Shown one piece after another: positions 35,087 to 44,075 of a stretch of 64,000 nt of DNA. Each line of letters starts with the position of its first letter. Position 1 is the stretch's first letter. Origin of the DNA: Propionivibrio limicola (GTDB lineage: Bacteria > Pseudomonadota > Gammaproteobacteria > Burkholderiales > Rhodocyclaceae); assembly GCF_009469695.1 (NCBI RefSeq), contig NZ_SSSR01000005.1, forward strand, positions 62,001 through 126,000, read 5' to 3'. Made by a program: the position numbers and the translations under genes. The notes under the pieces were generated by a model. It ran no database searches, was not told the origin of the DNA, and saw nothing but the letters and a program-made list of their open reading frames with translations.

Positions 35087-37693
35087 ATGGACGTATCACG
35101 CATCCGGGCATTGCGCGGCCCCAACCTGTGGAGCCGCCACACGGCCATCGAGGCCATCGTTTCCTGCAGCGACGCCGAGCGCAACATCGACAACATCCCC
35201 GGTTTCGAAATGCGTCTGCGCGAACGTTTCCCGGAAATTGCGCTGCTGCAACCGGTTGGCCGCGACAAAATCGTCACCATGGCGCACGCACTCGAATTCG
35301 CCGCGCTCGGGCTGCAAGCCCAGGCCGGCTGCCCGGTCACGTTCAGCCGCACGACGCAAACGCTTGAAACCGGCGTTTATCAGGTTGTCGTCGAATACAG
35401 CGAGGAAGAAGTCGGCCGCCTGGCCTTTGAATTGGCCCAGGAACTCTGCATCGCCGCCGTCAATGACCAGCCGTTCGACCTCGCCGATGTGCTGCATCGC
35501 CTACGCGAACTTGATGAGGACGTCCGCCTCGGCCCGAGCACCGGGTCGATCGTCTACGCGGCCGTCGCCCGCAACATTCCCTACCGGCGCCTGACGCAAG
35601 GCAGCCTCGTCCAGTTCGGCTGGGGCAGCAAGCAGCGGCGCATCCAGGCCGCCGAAACGGACCGGACGAGCGCCGTCGCCGAATCGATCGCCCAGGACAA
35701 GGAACTCACCAAGCGTCTGTTGCAATCGGCCGGCGTGCCGGTGCCAAGCGGCCGGCCAGTCAAGGATGCCGAAGACGCCTGGGCCGCCGCCTGCGAAATC
35801 GGCATCGAGAAAGGTGTCGCCGTCGTCATCAAGCCGCAGGACGGCAACCAGGGCAAAGGCGTGGCCGTCAACCTGACGACCAGGGAGCAGGTGCTCGCCG
35901 CCTACGCCGTAGCCTACAAGATCAGCGACGATGTGCTGGTCGAGCGTTACATTTCCGGCCAGGATCACCGTTTCCTGATCGTCGGAGACAAACTGGTCGC
36001 CGCCGCCCGCCGCGAACCGCCGATGGTGCTCGGTGATGGCGTGCATACCGTCCGCGAACTGGTTGATCAGGTCAATGCCGACCCGCGCCGCGGCACCGGC
36101 CATGCGACCTCGCTGACCAAAATCCGCTTTGACGACATCGCCCTCGCCCGCCTGGCCGAGGATGGCCTGACCGCCGAATCGATTCCGGCCAAGGGTCAGC
36201 GCGTCATCCTGCGCAACAACGCCAACCTATCCACCGGCGGCACCGCCACCGACGTCACCGACGACGTTCACCCCGACTTTGCCGCCCGCGCCATCGCTGC
36301 GGCGCAGATGGTCGGCCTCGACATCGCCGGCGTCGATATTGTCTGCCAGAACGTGCTGCGCCCGCTCGAAGAACAGGGCGGCGGCATTGTCGAACTCAAC
36401 GCCGCACCGGGCCTGCGCATGCATCTTCAGCCCTCGTTCGGCAAGGGCCGCGCCGTCGGCGAGGCAATCATCGGCAGCATGTTCGCCGATGGCAGCGATG
36501 CGCGCATCCCGCTCGTTGCCGTCGCCGGCACCAACGGCAAGACGACCACCGTGCGCCTGATCGCCAGCATCCTCTCTAGCCACGGTCTGCGCGTCGGCAT
36601 GACCAGCACCGACGGCGTGTATATCGAGGGCAAGCGCATCGACACCGGCGACTGCAGCGGCCCGAAGAGCGCGCGCAATGTGCTGATGCATCCTGACGTC
36701 GACGCCGCCGTGCTCGAAACCGCCCGCGGCGGCGTGTTGCGCGAGGGACTGGGCTTCGACCGCTGCGATGTCGCCGTGGTCACCAACATCGGCAAGGGCG
36801 ACCACCTCGGTCTGTCCTACATCAGCACCGTCGAAGACCTCTCGGTGGTCAAGCGCGTCATCGTGCAGAACGTCAAGTCTGATACCGGCGTCGCCGTGCT
36901 CAACGCCGCCGACCCGATGGTCGCCCGCATGGCCGACGCCTGCCCCGGCAAGGTCACCTTCTTCGCCCTCGACCGCAACCATCCGGTGATGGCCATGCAT
37001 CGCGCCCAAGGCAAGCGCATCATTTATCTCGACGGCGACAGCATCGTCGCCTCGGAAGGCGGCTTCGAGCACCGCATCAAGCTCGCCGGCATTCCGGTGA
37101 CGGCCAACGGCGCGGTCAGCTTCCAGATCGAGAACGCCATGGCCGCGACGGGCGCCGGCTGGGCGCTCGGTCTCGACTGGAAGATCGTCGAAGCCGGCCT
37201 CGGCAATTTCGTCAATGACGCCCAATCGGCCCCGGGGCGCTTCAACCTCTTCGACTACAAGGGCGCGACGCTGATCGCCGACTACGGCCACAACCCGGAC
37301 GCGATTCAGGCGCTCGTCAGCGCCATCGACAACATGCCGGGCAAATCGGGCGCACGCCGCTCCGTGGTCATCAGCGGCGCCGGCGACCGGCGCGATCAGG
37401 ACATCCGCGAGCAGACGCAGATTCTCGGCGATGCCTTCGATTCGGTCGTGCTGTATCAGGATCAGTGCCAACGCGGCCGCGCCGACGGCGAAGTACTGGC
37501 GCTCCTGCGCGAAGGTCTGCAGGACGCCAAGCGCACGGCCGACATCAAGGAAATCCGCGGCGAATTCCTGGCCATCGACACGGCCTTGGCCGAACTCAAG
37601 GCCGGCGACGTGTGCCTGATCCTCGTCGATCAGGTGGAGGAAGCGCTCGATCACATTGCCAAGCGCATTGCCGAGGTTGAAAAAGCGTCCTAG
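35087..37693 (+). CDS. cphA: Cyanophycin synthetase
   Basis: 868 aa, normal CphA size. It makes the storage polymer of Asp with Arg side groups from the two amino acids and ATP. ATG 35087 matches the start of the paralogue (IRALRGPNLWSRHTAIEA); the open frame extends upstream only through the other gene. It has the N-terminal domain, ATP-grasp domain with VIKPQDGNQGKGVAVNL, Mur-type domain with P-loop GTNGKTTT, and an intact C-terminal Mur lobe (ISGAGDRRDQDI). It follows the short synthetase in the same direction, 76 bp away. Confidence 0.95.
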   Translation: MDVSRIRALRGPNLWSRHTAIEAIVSCSDAERNIDNIPGFEMRLRERFPEIALLQPVGRDKIVTMAHALEFAALGLQAQAGCPVTFSRTTQTLETGVYQVVVEYSEEEVGRLAFELAQELCIAAVNDQPFDLADVLHRLRELDEDVRLGPSTGSIVYAAVARNIPYRRLTQGSLVQFGWGSKQRRIQAAETDRTSAVAESIAQDKELTKRLLQSAGVPVPSGRPVKDAEDAWAAACEIGIEKGVAVVIKPQDGNQGKGVAVNLTTREQVLAAYAVAYKISDDVLVERYISGQDHRFLIVGDKLVAAARREPPMVLGDGVHTVRELVDQVNADPRRGTGHATSLTKIRFDDIALARLAEDGLTAESIPAKGQRVILRNNANLSTGGTATDVTDDVHPDFAARAIAAAQMVGLDIAGVDIVCQNVLRPLEEQGGGIVELNAAPGLRMHLQPSFGKGRAVGEAIIGSMFADGSDARIPLVAVAGTNGKTTTVRLIASILSSHGLRVGMTSTDGVYIEGKRIDTGDCSGPKSARNVLMHPDVDAAVLETARGGVLREGLGFDRCDVAVVTNIGKGDHLGLSYISTVEDLSVVKRVIVQNVKSDTGVAVLNAADPMVARMADACPGKVTFFALDRNHPVMAMHRAQGKRIIYLDGDSIVASEGGFEHRIKLAGIPVTANGAVSFQIENAMAATGAGWALGLDWKIVEAGLGNFVNDAQSAPGRFNLFDYKGATLIADYGHNPDAIQALVSAIDNMPGKSGARRSVVISGAGDRRDQDIREQTQILGDAFDSVVLYQDQCQRGRADGEVLALLREGLQDAKRTADIKEIRGEFLAIDTALAELKAGDVCLILVDQVEEALDHIAKRIAEVEKAS

Positions 37694-37705
37694 GAAAAGC
37701 AAGAA

Positions 37706-37776
37706 TCGTCATTCCGGCGAACGCCGGAATCCAGAAAAATCAACGAGCTGGACACCGGCTTTCGCCGGTGTGACGA
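37706..37776. repeat. REP-like paired hairpin element
   Basis: Two hairpins stand side by side: ATTCCGGCG/CGCCGGAAT (37711-37730) and ACACCGGC/GCCGGTGT (37752-37771). They are flanked by complementary TCGTC and GACGA and inner CCAG/CTGG, giving a Y-shaped fold. This is the layout of dispersed extragenic palindromes. It lies between convergent cphA and hydrolase genes and may also end transcription. A related palindrome occurs inside the gene at 46.1 kb. Confidence 0.8.
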
Positions 37777-37801
37777 ATAAATCAGCGCAACGCGATTTTC
37801 T

Positions 37802-38650
37802 TTACAGCCGGGAAAGCCAAGCCAGGGTCGCGTCTTCGACTGCCGTCCGCCACGCGGCCGACGAGAAAGTATGGTCAGCTCCAGCGATATCGATACGACT
37901 GACCTTCGACGCCGACAGGTTGCCCTCCCATTCGCGGCTCGTGGCGACGAATTCGAGAAATTCCCGCGCCGTGTAATCCTCGCCGCTCAGGACGAGCAGA
38001 ATTTTTCCCGGAAAATCGCGCCATCCCAGCCCCATCCGCTCCCGGAACGACTGCATCCCGGCGCCGCGTTGCCGATGCGCCAGCCGGGCGTTCCCGAGGA
38101 ACTCGCGCAATGATTCCAGCAACTGCAGCCTCCCGCGAAGCAGCTTGAGCCAGAACTCGCGCTGCAACAAACGGCGGCCGTAGTAGTGCTTGATATGCGT
38201 CTGGGCCAAGCCCACCTCGGAACGCACCCACGGATTCAGCAACACGACCCCGGCCACGCGCGGATCGGGGCGCTCATGGACGTACAACAAGGTGGCCGAC
38301 GCCGCATCGCACAGCCCCCACAAGACGACGCGCCGGAGTTCGGGGCACGCCCCCAGCAGGGCATCGATGGCCGCCCCCACGTCATCGCCCACAGTCTCGA
38401 AACTGCGAGTCTCGCCTGAACTATCGCCCATGCCCCGATAATCGAAGCGCAGCGACGCATAACCCGCGTCGGCCAGCCGGCGCGCCAACAGCACGAACTG
38501 CCGATGGCTCCCGGCGCGATACTGCGGACCGCCGACGACGATAACCACGCCGCAATCGGCCATTTGCTCGGGCTTGGCGACGATGCCCAGCAGCGACTCG
38601 TCGGCAACCTGAAAAACGAGCGGAATTTCGTCGTAAGTCTTGGCGCTCAT
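37802..38650 (-). CDS. Exosortase A-associated hydrolase 1 (alpha/beta fold)
   Basis: 282 aa. ATG 38650 overlaps the stop of hydrolase 2 (ATGA), which fixes the start. The fold shows VVGGPQYRAGSHRQFVLLARRLA, LRFDYRGMGDSSGE and, at the nucleophile elbow, GLCDAASA with Cys where most hydrolases have Ser; His is in GADHTFSS. This wording is typical of hydrolase 1 of exosortase A (PEP-CTERM) loci. Its substrate is not known; it may act on acyl-linked intermediates with the neighbouring carrier protein. Confidence 0.88.
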   Translation of the reverse strand: MSAKTYDEIPLVFQVADESLLGIVAKPEQMADCGVVIVVGGPQYRAGSHRQFVLLARRLADAGYASLRFDYRGMGDSSGETRSFETVGDDVGAAIDALLGACPELRRVVLWGLCDAASATLLYVHERPDPRVAGVVLLNPWVRSEVGLAQTHIKHYYGRRLLQREFWLKLLRGRLQLLESLREFLGNARLAHRQRGAGMQSFRERMGLGWRDFPGKILLVLSGEDYTAREFLEFVATSREWEGNLSASKVSRIDIAGADHTFSSAAWRTAVEDATLAWLSRL

Positions 38651-39486
38651 GGCTGCTTCGCCGATTTCATGGCACGCAAACTGGCGTCGATCAGCGCTGG
38701 ACATTCGGCAATCTCGACGGTTTGCCAGAAGGCCGGGCCGGCAACCGCGCTACCACGCACACAGCTTCCCGCCGCCCGCCATTGATCGATTTTCGCCTTC
38801 GCCACCGGCGACAAGATGCCGTCCATACGGCCCGACAGTTCGAGCCATTCGACCCGCCCCGCCGCAGGCGGAGCCGCCAATTCAGCCATCTCCAGCCCTT
38901 CGGCGAGCGCCGGCGACAGCAGATACCCGCCGATTTCCACCGGACAACCTTGCGCCAACTGCTCACGCAAGCGGGCCATCGCCCCCTTGCTTTCCCCAGC
39001 GAGCGCCTCCCCTGCCACTTTCAGACGCAGGAACTGCTGCAGGAACTGCTTGCCGGAAACCACCGGTTGCCAGAGCAGCAAATTGCACGGACGACTTCGC
39101 CGCGCCGCCGCCTGCGCCGCCAGCAGGCAACCGGTGCGCAGGCCCCACAACCAGAAGTCGACGCTCTCATCTTTCCGGCGTGCCTGCAGCCAGTCACAGG
39201 CCAACTCGACATCGGCCAGCCAATGCGTCCACGTCGCTTCGCCAAAGTCGCCGGCGCTGTCTCCGCAGCCGAACAGGTCGATCTGCAACACCGCATAGCC
39301 GGACTTCGCCATCGCCCGCGCCTGCAAGGCCGCCATGCGCCGCGCCTTGTTCATCTCTTCAGCGAAAGGATGAATGTAGACGACGGCGCCGCGTGGGCTC
39401 ATGCCTGCGGCCGGCGGGTAATACAGGCAGAAACGCCGGCCCGAGGGCCCCGCGCCGGGTGTCAGATAGAAAGCCTCAACCGTCAT
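38647..39486 (-). CDS. Exosortase A-associated hydrolase 2 (alpha/beta fold)
   Basis: 279 aa. It begins MTVEAFYLTPGAGPSGRRFCLYYPP and carries YIHPFAEEMNKARRM and QIDLFGCGDSAGDF, the usual signature of hydrolase 2 in exosortase A loci. At the elbow it reads LWGLRTGCLL, without a clear Ser nucleophile, so it may be a non-classical or inactive hydrolase. It is translationally coupled to hydrolase 1 and downstream of the acyl carrier protein gene. Confidence 0.88.
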   Translation of the reverse strand: MTVEAFYLTPGAGPSGRRFCLYYPPAAGMSPRGAVVYIHPFAEEMNKARRMAALQARAMAKSGYAVLQIDLFGCGDSAGDFGEATWTHWLADVELACDWLQARRKDESVDFWLWGLRTGCLLAAQAAARRSRPCNLLLWQPVVSGKQFLQQFLRLKVAGEALAGESKGAMARLREQLAQGCPVEIGGYLLSPALAEGLEMAELAAPPAAGRVEWLELSGRMDGILSPVAKAKIDQWRAAGSCVRGSAVAGPAFWQTVEIAECPALIDASLRAMKSAKQP

Positions 39487-39521
39487 GAGCGGTCCCCCAA
39501 TGCCGCACCGATGGCGTTCCG

Positions 39522-39773
39522 CTAACCCGCCATTTTCTGCTGCACGAAACCGACCAGCGTCCCCACCGAGGCGAACACGCTGCCGTCGATTTCGTCATCT
39601 TCAACGGCGAATCCGAAGCGATCCTCCAGCGTCGTGATCAGCGACACCACGGCCATCGAATCGAGTTCCGGTATCGCTCCGAGCAACGGCGTTTCCAGCG
39701 AAAAACCGGCGGACCGCCCTTTCAGGCTCAACACTTCGTCGAGAATCGACAACACCTCGCGCATGCAATCCAT
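39522..39773 (-). CDS. Acyl carrier protein of exosortase A locus
   Basis: 83 aa. Ser39 in PELDSMAVVSLI is the phosphopantetheine attachment site, followed by LEDRFGFAVEDDEIDGSVFASVGTL as in acyl carrier proteins. First gene of a minus-strand run with hydrolases 2 and 1, and divergent from the AMP-forming ligase that would load it. The 193-bp gap between them is AT-rich near 39824-39840 and probably holds both promoters. Confidence 0.9.
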   Translation of the reverse strand: MDCMREVLSILDEVLSLKGRSAGFSLETPLLGAIPELDSMAVVSLITTLEDRFGFAVEDDEIDGSVFASVGTLVGFVQQKMAG

Positions 39774-39966
39774 ATGCCCTCCCTATTCGTCTCTCCAAAC
39801 TGCAAAACAGAAAGCCTCCCTTTGACTATATATACTGAAAAACAGGCACCTGCCGTGGAATCGCGCACAGACGCTCCCCGCAAGCATTGGCGGGAACATT
39901 TTCACGGCAACGCGAGGTCTATTGTCTAGAATGACCATTAAAGACTGTGGCTTGCGAGGTTCGGAC

Positions 39967-41562
39967 ATGAACGATTCCTATCTGCTCCCCGATCTGGTCT
40001 CCCGCTCGGCTCTGAGCAGTCCCACCGCCACGGCCCTGACCTACGGCCCGGAATCCCTCACCTACGCCAGTCTGCAGCAATCCGTTGCCGGATTTGTCGG
40101 CGGCGTGCTTGACCTCGGCCTGCAACGCGGGGAGCGCGTCGCCATCTATCTGGAAAAACGCTTCGAAACGGTCATCGCCAGCTTCGGCGCGACGGCAGCC
40201 GGTTGCGTCTTCGTGCCGCTCAATCCGCTGCTGAAAGCCGAACAGGTCACCTACATCCTGCGTGACTGCAATGTGCGCGTGCTGATTACCTCGAACGAGC
40301 GTCTGCCACCGCTGACGGAGTCGCTGGCAAGCTGCCACGACTTGCGCCACATCGTCCTGACCAACGCCGAACAGCTACCGCCCTGCGGCGGCCCGGTCGC
40401 CTACCTGCGCTGGGATGAACTGCTACAGACGCCGCCCCGCGCCGGGCACCGCGTCATCGACACCGACATGGCGGCGATCCTCTACACCTCGGGCAGCACC
40501 GGCAAGCCGAAAGGCGTCGTCCTCTCGCACCGCAACATGGTCGCCGGCGCCAAGAGCGTGGCGAGCTACCTCGAAAACACGCCCGACGACACTCTGCTCG
40601 CCGCCCTGCCGCTCTCGTTTGATGCCGGCTTCAGCCAGCTCACGACGGCATTTCACGTCGGCGCCCGCGTCGTCCTGCTCAACTACCTGCTGCCGCGCGA
40701 CGTGTTGAAGGCGCTGGAGAGAGAAAAAGTGACCGGCCTTACCGCCGTGCCGCCGCTCTACATTCAGCTGGCGCAGCTCGACTGGCCGGCCAGCATCACC
40801 GAACATCTGCGCTACTTCGCCAACACCGGCGGCCGCATGCCGCGCGAGACGCTTGAGGCATTGCGGCGGCGTCTGCCGAAAACGAAACCGTTCCTGATGT
40901 ACGGCCTGACCGAAGCGTTCCGCTCGACTTTCCTGCCGCCGGGCGAAGTCGACAAGCGGCCCGATTCGATCGGCAAGGCAATCCCCAACGCCGAAATACT
41001 CGTCCTGCGCGAGGACGGCTCGCCCTGCGCGCCGAACGAACCCGGCGAACTCGTGCATCGCGGCGCGCTGGTCGGCCTGGGCTACTGGAACGATCCGGAG
41101 AAAACGGCCGAGCGCTACAAGCCGCTGCCGGCCAATACACCGGGCCGCGAGCCCGGGCTGGTCATTCCCGAACTCGCGGTCTTCTCGGGCGACACCGTGC
41201 GCATGGACGAGGAAGGCTTCATCTACTTCATCGGCCGGCGCGACGAGATGATCAAGACCTCCGGCTACCGCGTCAGCCCGACCGAAGTCGAGGAGATTCT
41301 CTACGCCACCAAGATGGTCGGCGAATGCGTCGCCTTCGGCGTCGATCATCCCGCGCTCGGGCAAGCGATCCAGGTCATCGCCACGCCACCCGCCGGCGGC
41401 ATGCTCGACCCGGTCGCGCTGCTCGCCGAATGCCGCCAGCGCATGCCGGCCTACATGGTGCCGGCCGGCATCGACGCGCAGAACGGACCGTTGCCACGCA
41501 ATCCGAACGGCAAGATCGACCGGAAAACGCTCTCCACCGAGTGGGTCGAGAAAAACATGTGA
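39967..41562 (+). CDS. AMP-forming acyl-CoA/acyl-carrier ligase, exosortase A-associated
   Basis: 531 aa. ANL-superfamily motifs appear in order: ILYTSGSTGKPKG (ATP binding), MYGLTEAF (adenylate binding), TSGYRVSPTEVEE (hinge) and the catalytic Lys region NPNGKIDRKTL at the C-terminus. It activates an acid, probably loading the divergent acyl carrier protein. ATG 39967 gives a normal N-terminus; earlier in-frame codons code an unlikely leader. Its stop overlaps a possible GTG start of the decarboxylase gene. Confidence 0.92.
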   Translation: MNDSYLLPDLVSRSALSSPTATALTYGPESLTYASLQQSVAGFVGGVLDLGLQRGERVAIYLEKRFETVIASFGATAAGCVFVPLNPLLKAEQVTYILRDCNVRVLITSNERLPPLTESLASCHDLRHIVLTNAEQLPPCGGPVAYLRWDELLQTPPRAGHRVIDTDMAAILYTSGSTGKPKGVVLSHRNMVAGAKSVASYLENTPDDTLLAALPLSFDAGFSQLTTAFHVGARVVLLNYLLPRDVLKALEREKVTGLTAVPPLYIQLAQLDWPASITEHLRYFANTGGRMPRETLEALRRRLPKTKPFLMYGLTEAFRSTFLPPGEVDKRPDSIGKAIPNAEILVLREDGSPCAPNEPGELVHRGALVGLGYWNDPEKTAERYKPLPANTPGREPGLVIPELAVFSGDTVRMDEEGFIYFIGRRDEMIKTSGYRVSPTEVEEILYATKMVGECVAFGVDHPALGQAIQVIATPPAGGMLDPVALLAECRQRMPAYMVPAGIDAQNGPLPRNPNGKIDRKTLSTEWVEKNM

Positions 41563-41579
41563 GCGCCGTGGATACGACC

Positions 41580-42824
41580 ATGAATGCCAATCCAAACCCC
41601 CGCCCCACGCACGCGCCGATGGAATACTTCCCGGTTCGCCACGGCGAATTGACCGTTGGCGGCCTGCCGCTCTCCCGGCTTGCCGCGCGCGTCGGACAAA
41701 CGCCGTTTTACGCCTACGACCGGCATCTGATCGCCCAGCGTGTCGCCGAACTGCGCGCCGCGCTGCCCGCCTCGATCAAGCTGCACTATGCGATGAAGGC
41801 CAACCCGATGCCGGCGCTGGTCTGTCACCTGGCCGGACGGGTCGACGGACTCGACGTCGCCTCGGCCGGCGAATTGAAGGTCGCCCTCGATGCTGGCGCC
41901 AAAGCGCACGAAATCAGCTTCGCCGGCCCGGGCAAAAGGCGCGCCGAGCTTGAGTGTGCCGTCGCGGCGGGAATCCTGATCAACGTCGAATCGTTCCGCG
42001 AAGTATCCGAACTCGCCGACATCGGCGAACGAACCGACGACCGGGCGCGCGTCGCCGTGCGCGTCAATCCCGATTTCGAGCTGAAAGGTTCGGGCATGAA
42101 AATGGGCGGCGGTCCGAAACAGTTCGGCGTCGATGCCGAGCAGGTGCCGGCACTGCTGGCTGCCATCGGCAAAGCCAATCTCGACTTTGAAGGCTTCCAC
42201 CTGTTCGCCGGCGCGCAGAATCTGAAAGCCGAAGCCATCATCGAGGCCCAGTGCAAAAGCTACGAACTGGCGCGGCAGATTGCCGAATCGGCACCCGCGC
42301 CGGTGCGAACCCTCAACCTCGGTGGTGGCTTCGGCATCCCCTACTTTCCCGGCGAACAACGGCTCGACCTGGCACCGATCGGCGCCAACCTCGCCGAGTT
42401 GGCAGAACGCGCTACCGCCGATTTCCCGGGCGCCCAACTCGTCATCGAACTGGGCCGCTACCTCGTCGGCGAGGCCGGCCTCTACGTCACGCGCGTCATC
42501 GACAAGAAAGTATCGCGCGGCCAGATTTTCCTCGTTGTTGACGGCGGACTGCATCACCATCTGGCGGCTTCCGGCAATTTCGGACAGGTTATCCGCAAGA
42601 ATTACCCGGTTGCGATCGGGAACCGGATGGATCGTGTAACGCACGAGACGGTATCGATCGTCGGCCCGCTCTGCACGCCGCTCGACCTGCTGGCCGAAAA
42701 GATGGAACTCCCCGCTGCCGACGTCGGCGACATCGTGGTCATCTACCAATCGGGCGCTTATGGTTTTACCGCGAGCCCACAAGCGTTTTTGGGGCATCCG
42801 CCGTGCGTCGAGGTGCTGGCATGA
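41580..42824 (+). CDS. PLP-dependent decarboxylase, exosortase A-associated
   Basis: 414 aa, alanine-racemase-fold III decarboxylase. PLP Lys73 is in HYAMKANP, the phosphate-binding glycines are in LGGGFGIPYF, and the dimer-partner Cys is in GPLCTPLDLL. It would decarboxylate an amino-diacid such as a diaminopimelate or ornithine-like compound. An in-frame GTG at 41559 overlaps the ligase stop and is an alternative start. This ligase-decarboxylase pair is a standard part of exosortase A loci. Confidence 0.92.
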   Translation: MNANPNPRPTHAPMEYFPVRHGELTVGGLPLSRLAARVGQTPFYAYDRHLIAQRVAELRAALPASIKLHYAMKANPMPALVCHLAGRVDGLDVASAGELKVALDAGAKAHEISFAGPGKRRAELECAVAAGILINVESFREVSELADIGERTDDRARVAVRVNPDFELKGSGMKMGGGPKQFGVDAEQVPALLAAIGKANLDFEGFHLFAGAQNLKAEAIIEAQCKSYELARQIAESAPAPVRTLNLGGGFGIPYFPGEQRLDLAPIGANLAELAERATADFPGAQLVIELGRYLVGEAGLYVTRVIDKKVSRGQIFLVVDGGLHHHLAASGNFGQVIRKNYPVAIGNRMDRVTHETVSIVGPLCTPLDLLAEKMELPAADVGDIVVIYQSGAYGFTASPQAFLGHPPCVEVLA

Positions 42825-42848
42825 AGCAATCCATCCGAGTGAAGCGCT

Positions 42849-44075
42849 GTGGAACTTGCTCGTTTTGATCCGGCGCCTTGTGGTTTTCCCCGCCCCGGAA
42901 TTCCGCCCCTGCCGCATCGGCTGGAATGGACAACAGCATGGGATGGTCTTGCAAGAATTTTTCACGCTTTTCAACAAACGAAATCGCCCCACTTTCGGCA
43001 TTTTTCACGCGGACGATACGCGTTGGGCGAGGCGTACCGACTGGCCGGGCTGAGTCCGGGCAGCACGCTGCTCGCTCCCGCCTACCACTGCATGACGATG
43101 CTCGATTCGGCGCTGCATCTTGGTGCCGACATCAGCTTTTATCCATTAACAACGGATCTTTCGCCCGATATCGGCCGACTGGAAGCAGTTTTCCAGGCTT
43201 CACAAAAACCGGTAAGAGCCTTGCTGGCTACCCATTTTTTTGGTTTCGCCAAAGACTTATCGAACCTGCAAACGTGGTGCGACGAGAACGATATCGTCCT
43301 GATCGAAGACTGTTCGCACGTTTTATTCACCCCGTTCTTTCAGGCGCCCGGTACCGGTGTTTATGGAAAATTCGTCGTCGCCAGCCCCTACAAATTTTTC
43401 CCCTGCGAGGATGGGGGGCTCTTATACGCGCCCGAAAGTCGCGATCTCGACGGGGTGGAGACAACACCCACAGGGGTCGGGGATGAACTGCGAGGCGTCA
43501 AGCACGCTATCGAACATAGCTGGACAAGCCAAAGAATTCCCGGCGGCAATCGGGACAGACCCAAGCGAATCGACGAGAAACTCGCCGCCCTCGCCACAGC
43601 GCCGATGATTACGGGGCACGAAACCATCAATCGCTACGCGCAAACGTCACCGTATTTCTCCGCCTCTGCCTGCCGGACCGCTTCGTTGAAAGTCTCGCAG
43701 CTGATCGTCAAGCTCACGCCCGTTGCCGCGCTTACAGCGGCTCGTCAAGCGAATTACCGTCGATGGTCGATGGCCGTCGGGGATCTGCCGCATTGCCGGG
43801 CGCTCTTTTCCGTACTCCCGGAAAACACGACCCCTTACATGTTCCCGCTCCTGATCGCGCATCCGGAGCCGCATTTTTACTGGCTGAAGCAGCTCGGATT
43901 CCCAGTATGGCGCTGGGATGAAATGGCCGTTTCCAGTTGTGCCGTCGCTGCAAAATATCGCGCCCGGCTTCTTCACCTCCCGTGTCATCAATCCTTGAGC
44001 GATGCGCAGATGGACTGGATGGTCGCTGTCCTGAGTAGGACATTGCGCCAATCCCCCGCAGGTAGCCATCCATGA
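42849..44075 (+). CDS. DegT/DnrJ/EryC1/StrS-type aminotransferase
   Basis: 408 aa, PLP enzyme that aminates nucleotide-sugar ketones or forms a related product. The PLP Lys is likely Lys182 in SPYKFFPCEDGG; LLATHFFGFAKDL and VLIEDCSHVLF are family blocks. The start is uncertain: GTG 42849 is the first usable codon after a stop, with only a weak GAGTGAAG site. A 15-codon ORF with ATG 42821 overlaps the decarboxylase stop and runs just over it, which could provide coupling. First gene of the variable glycan cassette. Confidence 0.8.
   Translation: MELARFDPAPCGFPRPGIPPLPHRLEWTTAWDGLARIFHAFQQTKSPHFRHFSRGRYALGEAYRLAGLSPGSTLLAPAYHCMTMLDSALHLGADISFYPLTTDLSPDIGRLEAVFQASQKPVRALLATHFFGFAKDLSNLQTWCDENDIVLIEDCSHVLFTPFFQAPGTGVYGKFVVASPYKFFPCEDGGLLYAPESRDLDGVETTPTGVGDELRGVKHAIEHSWTSQRIPGGNRDRPKRIDEKLAALATAPMITGHETINRYAQTSPYFSASACRTASLKVSQLIVKLTPVAALTAARQANYRRWSMAVGDLPHCRALFSVLPENTTPYMFPLLIAHPEPHFYWLKQLGFPVWRWDEMAVSSCAVAAKYRARLLHLPCHQSLSDAQMDWMVAVLSRTLRQSPAGSHP

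Noticed and set aside
32776-35352. 858-aa minus-strand open frame across the short cyanophycin synthetase
   Set aside because: It is the complement of a clear ATP-grasp/Mur gene in high-GC DNA, has low-complexity His/Asp/Val/Ala composition and no family motif.
39774-39966. Sigma-54 (PrsR-type) promoter for the exosortase A genes
   Set aside because: I looked for TGGCAC-N5-TTGC on both strands and found only partial GGCAC matches at wrong spacing.
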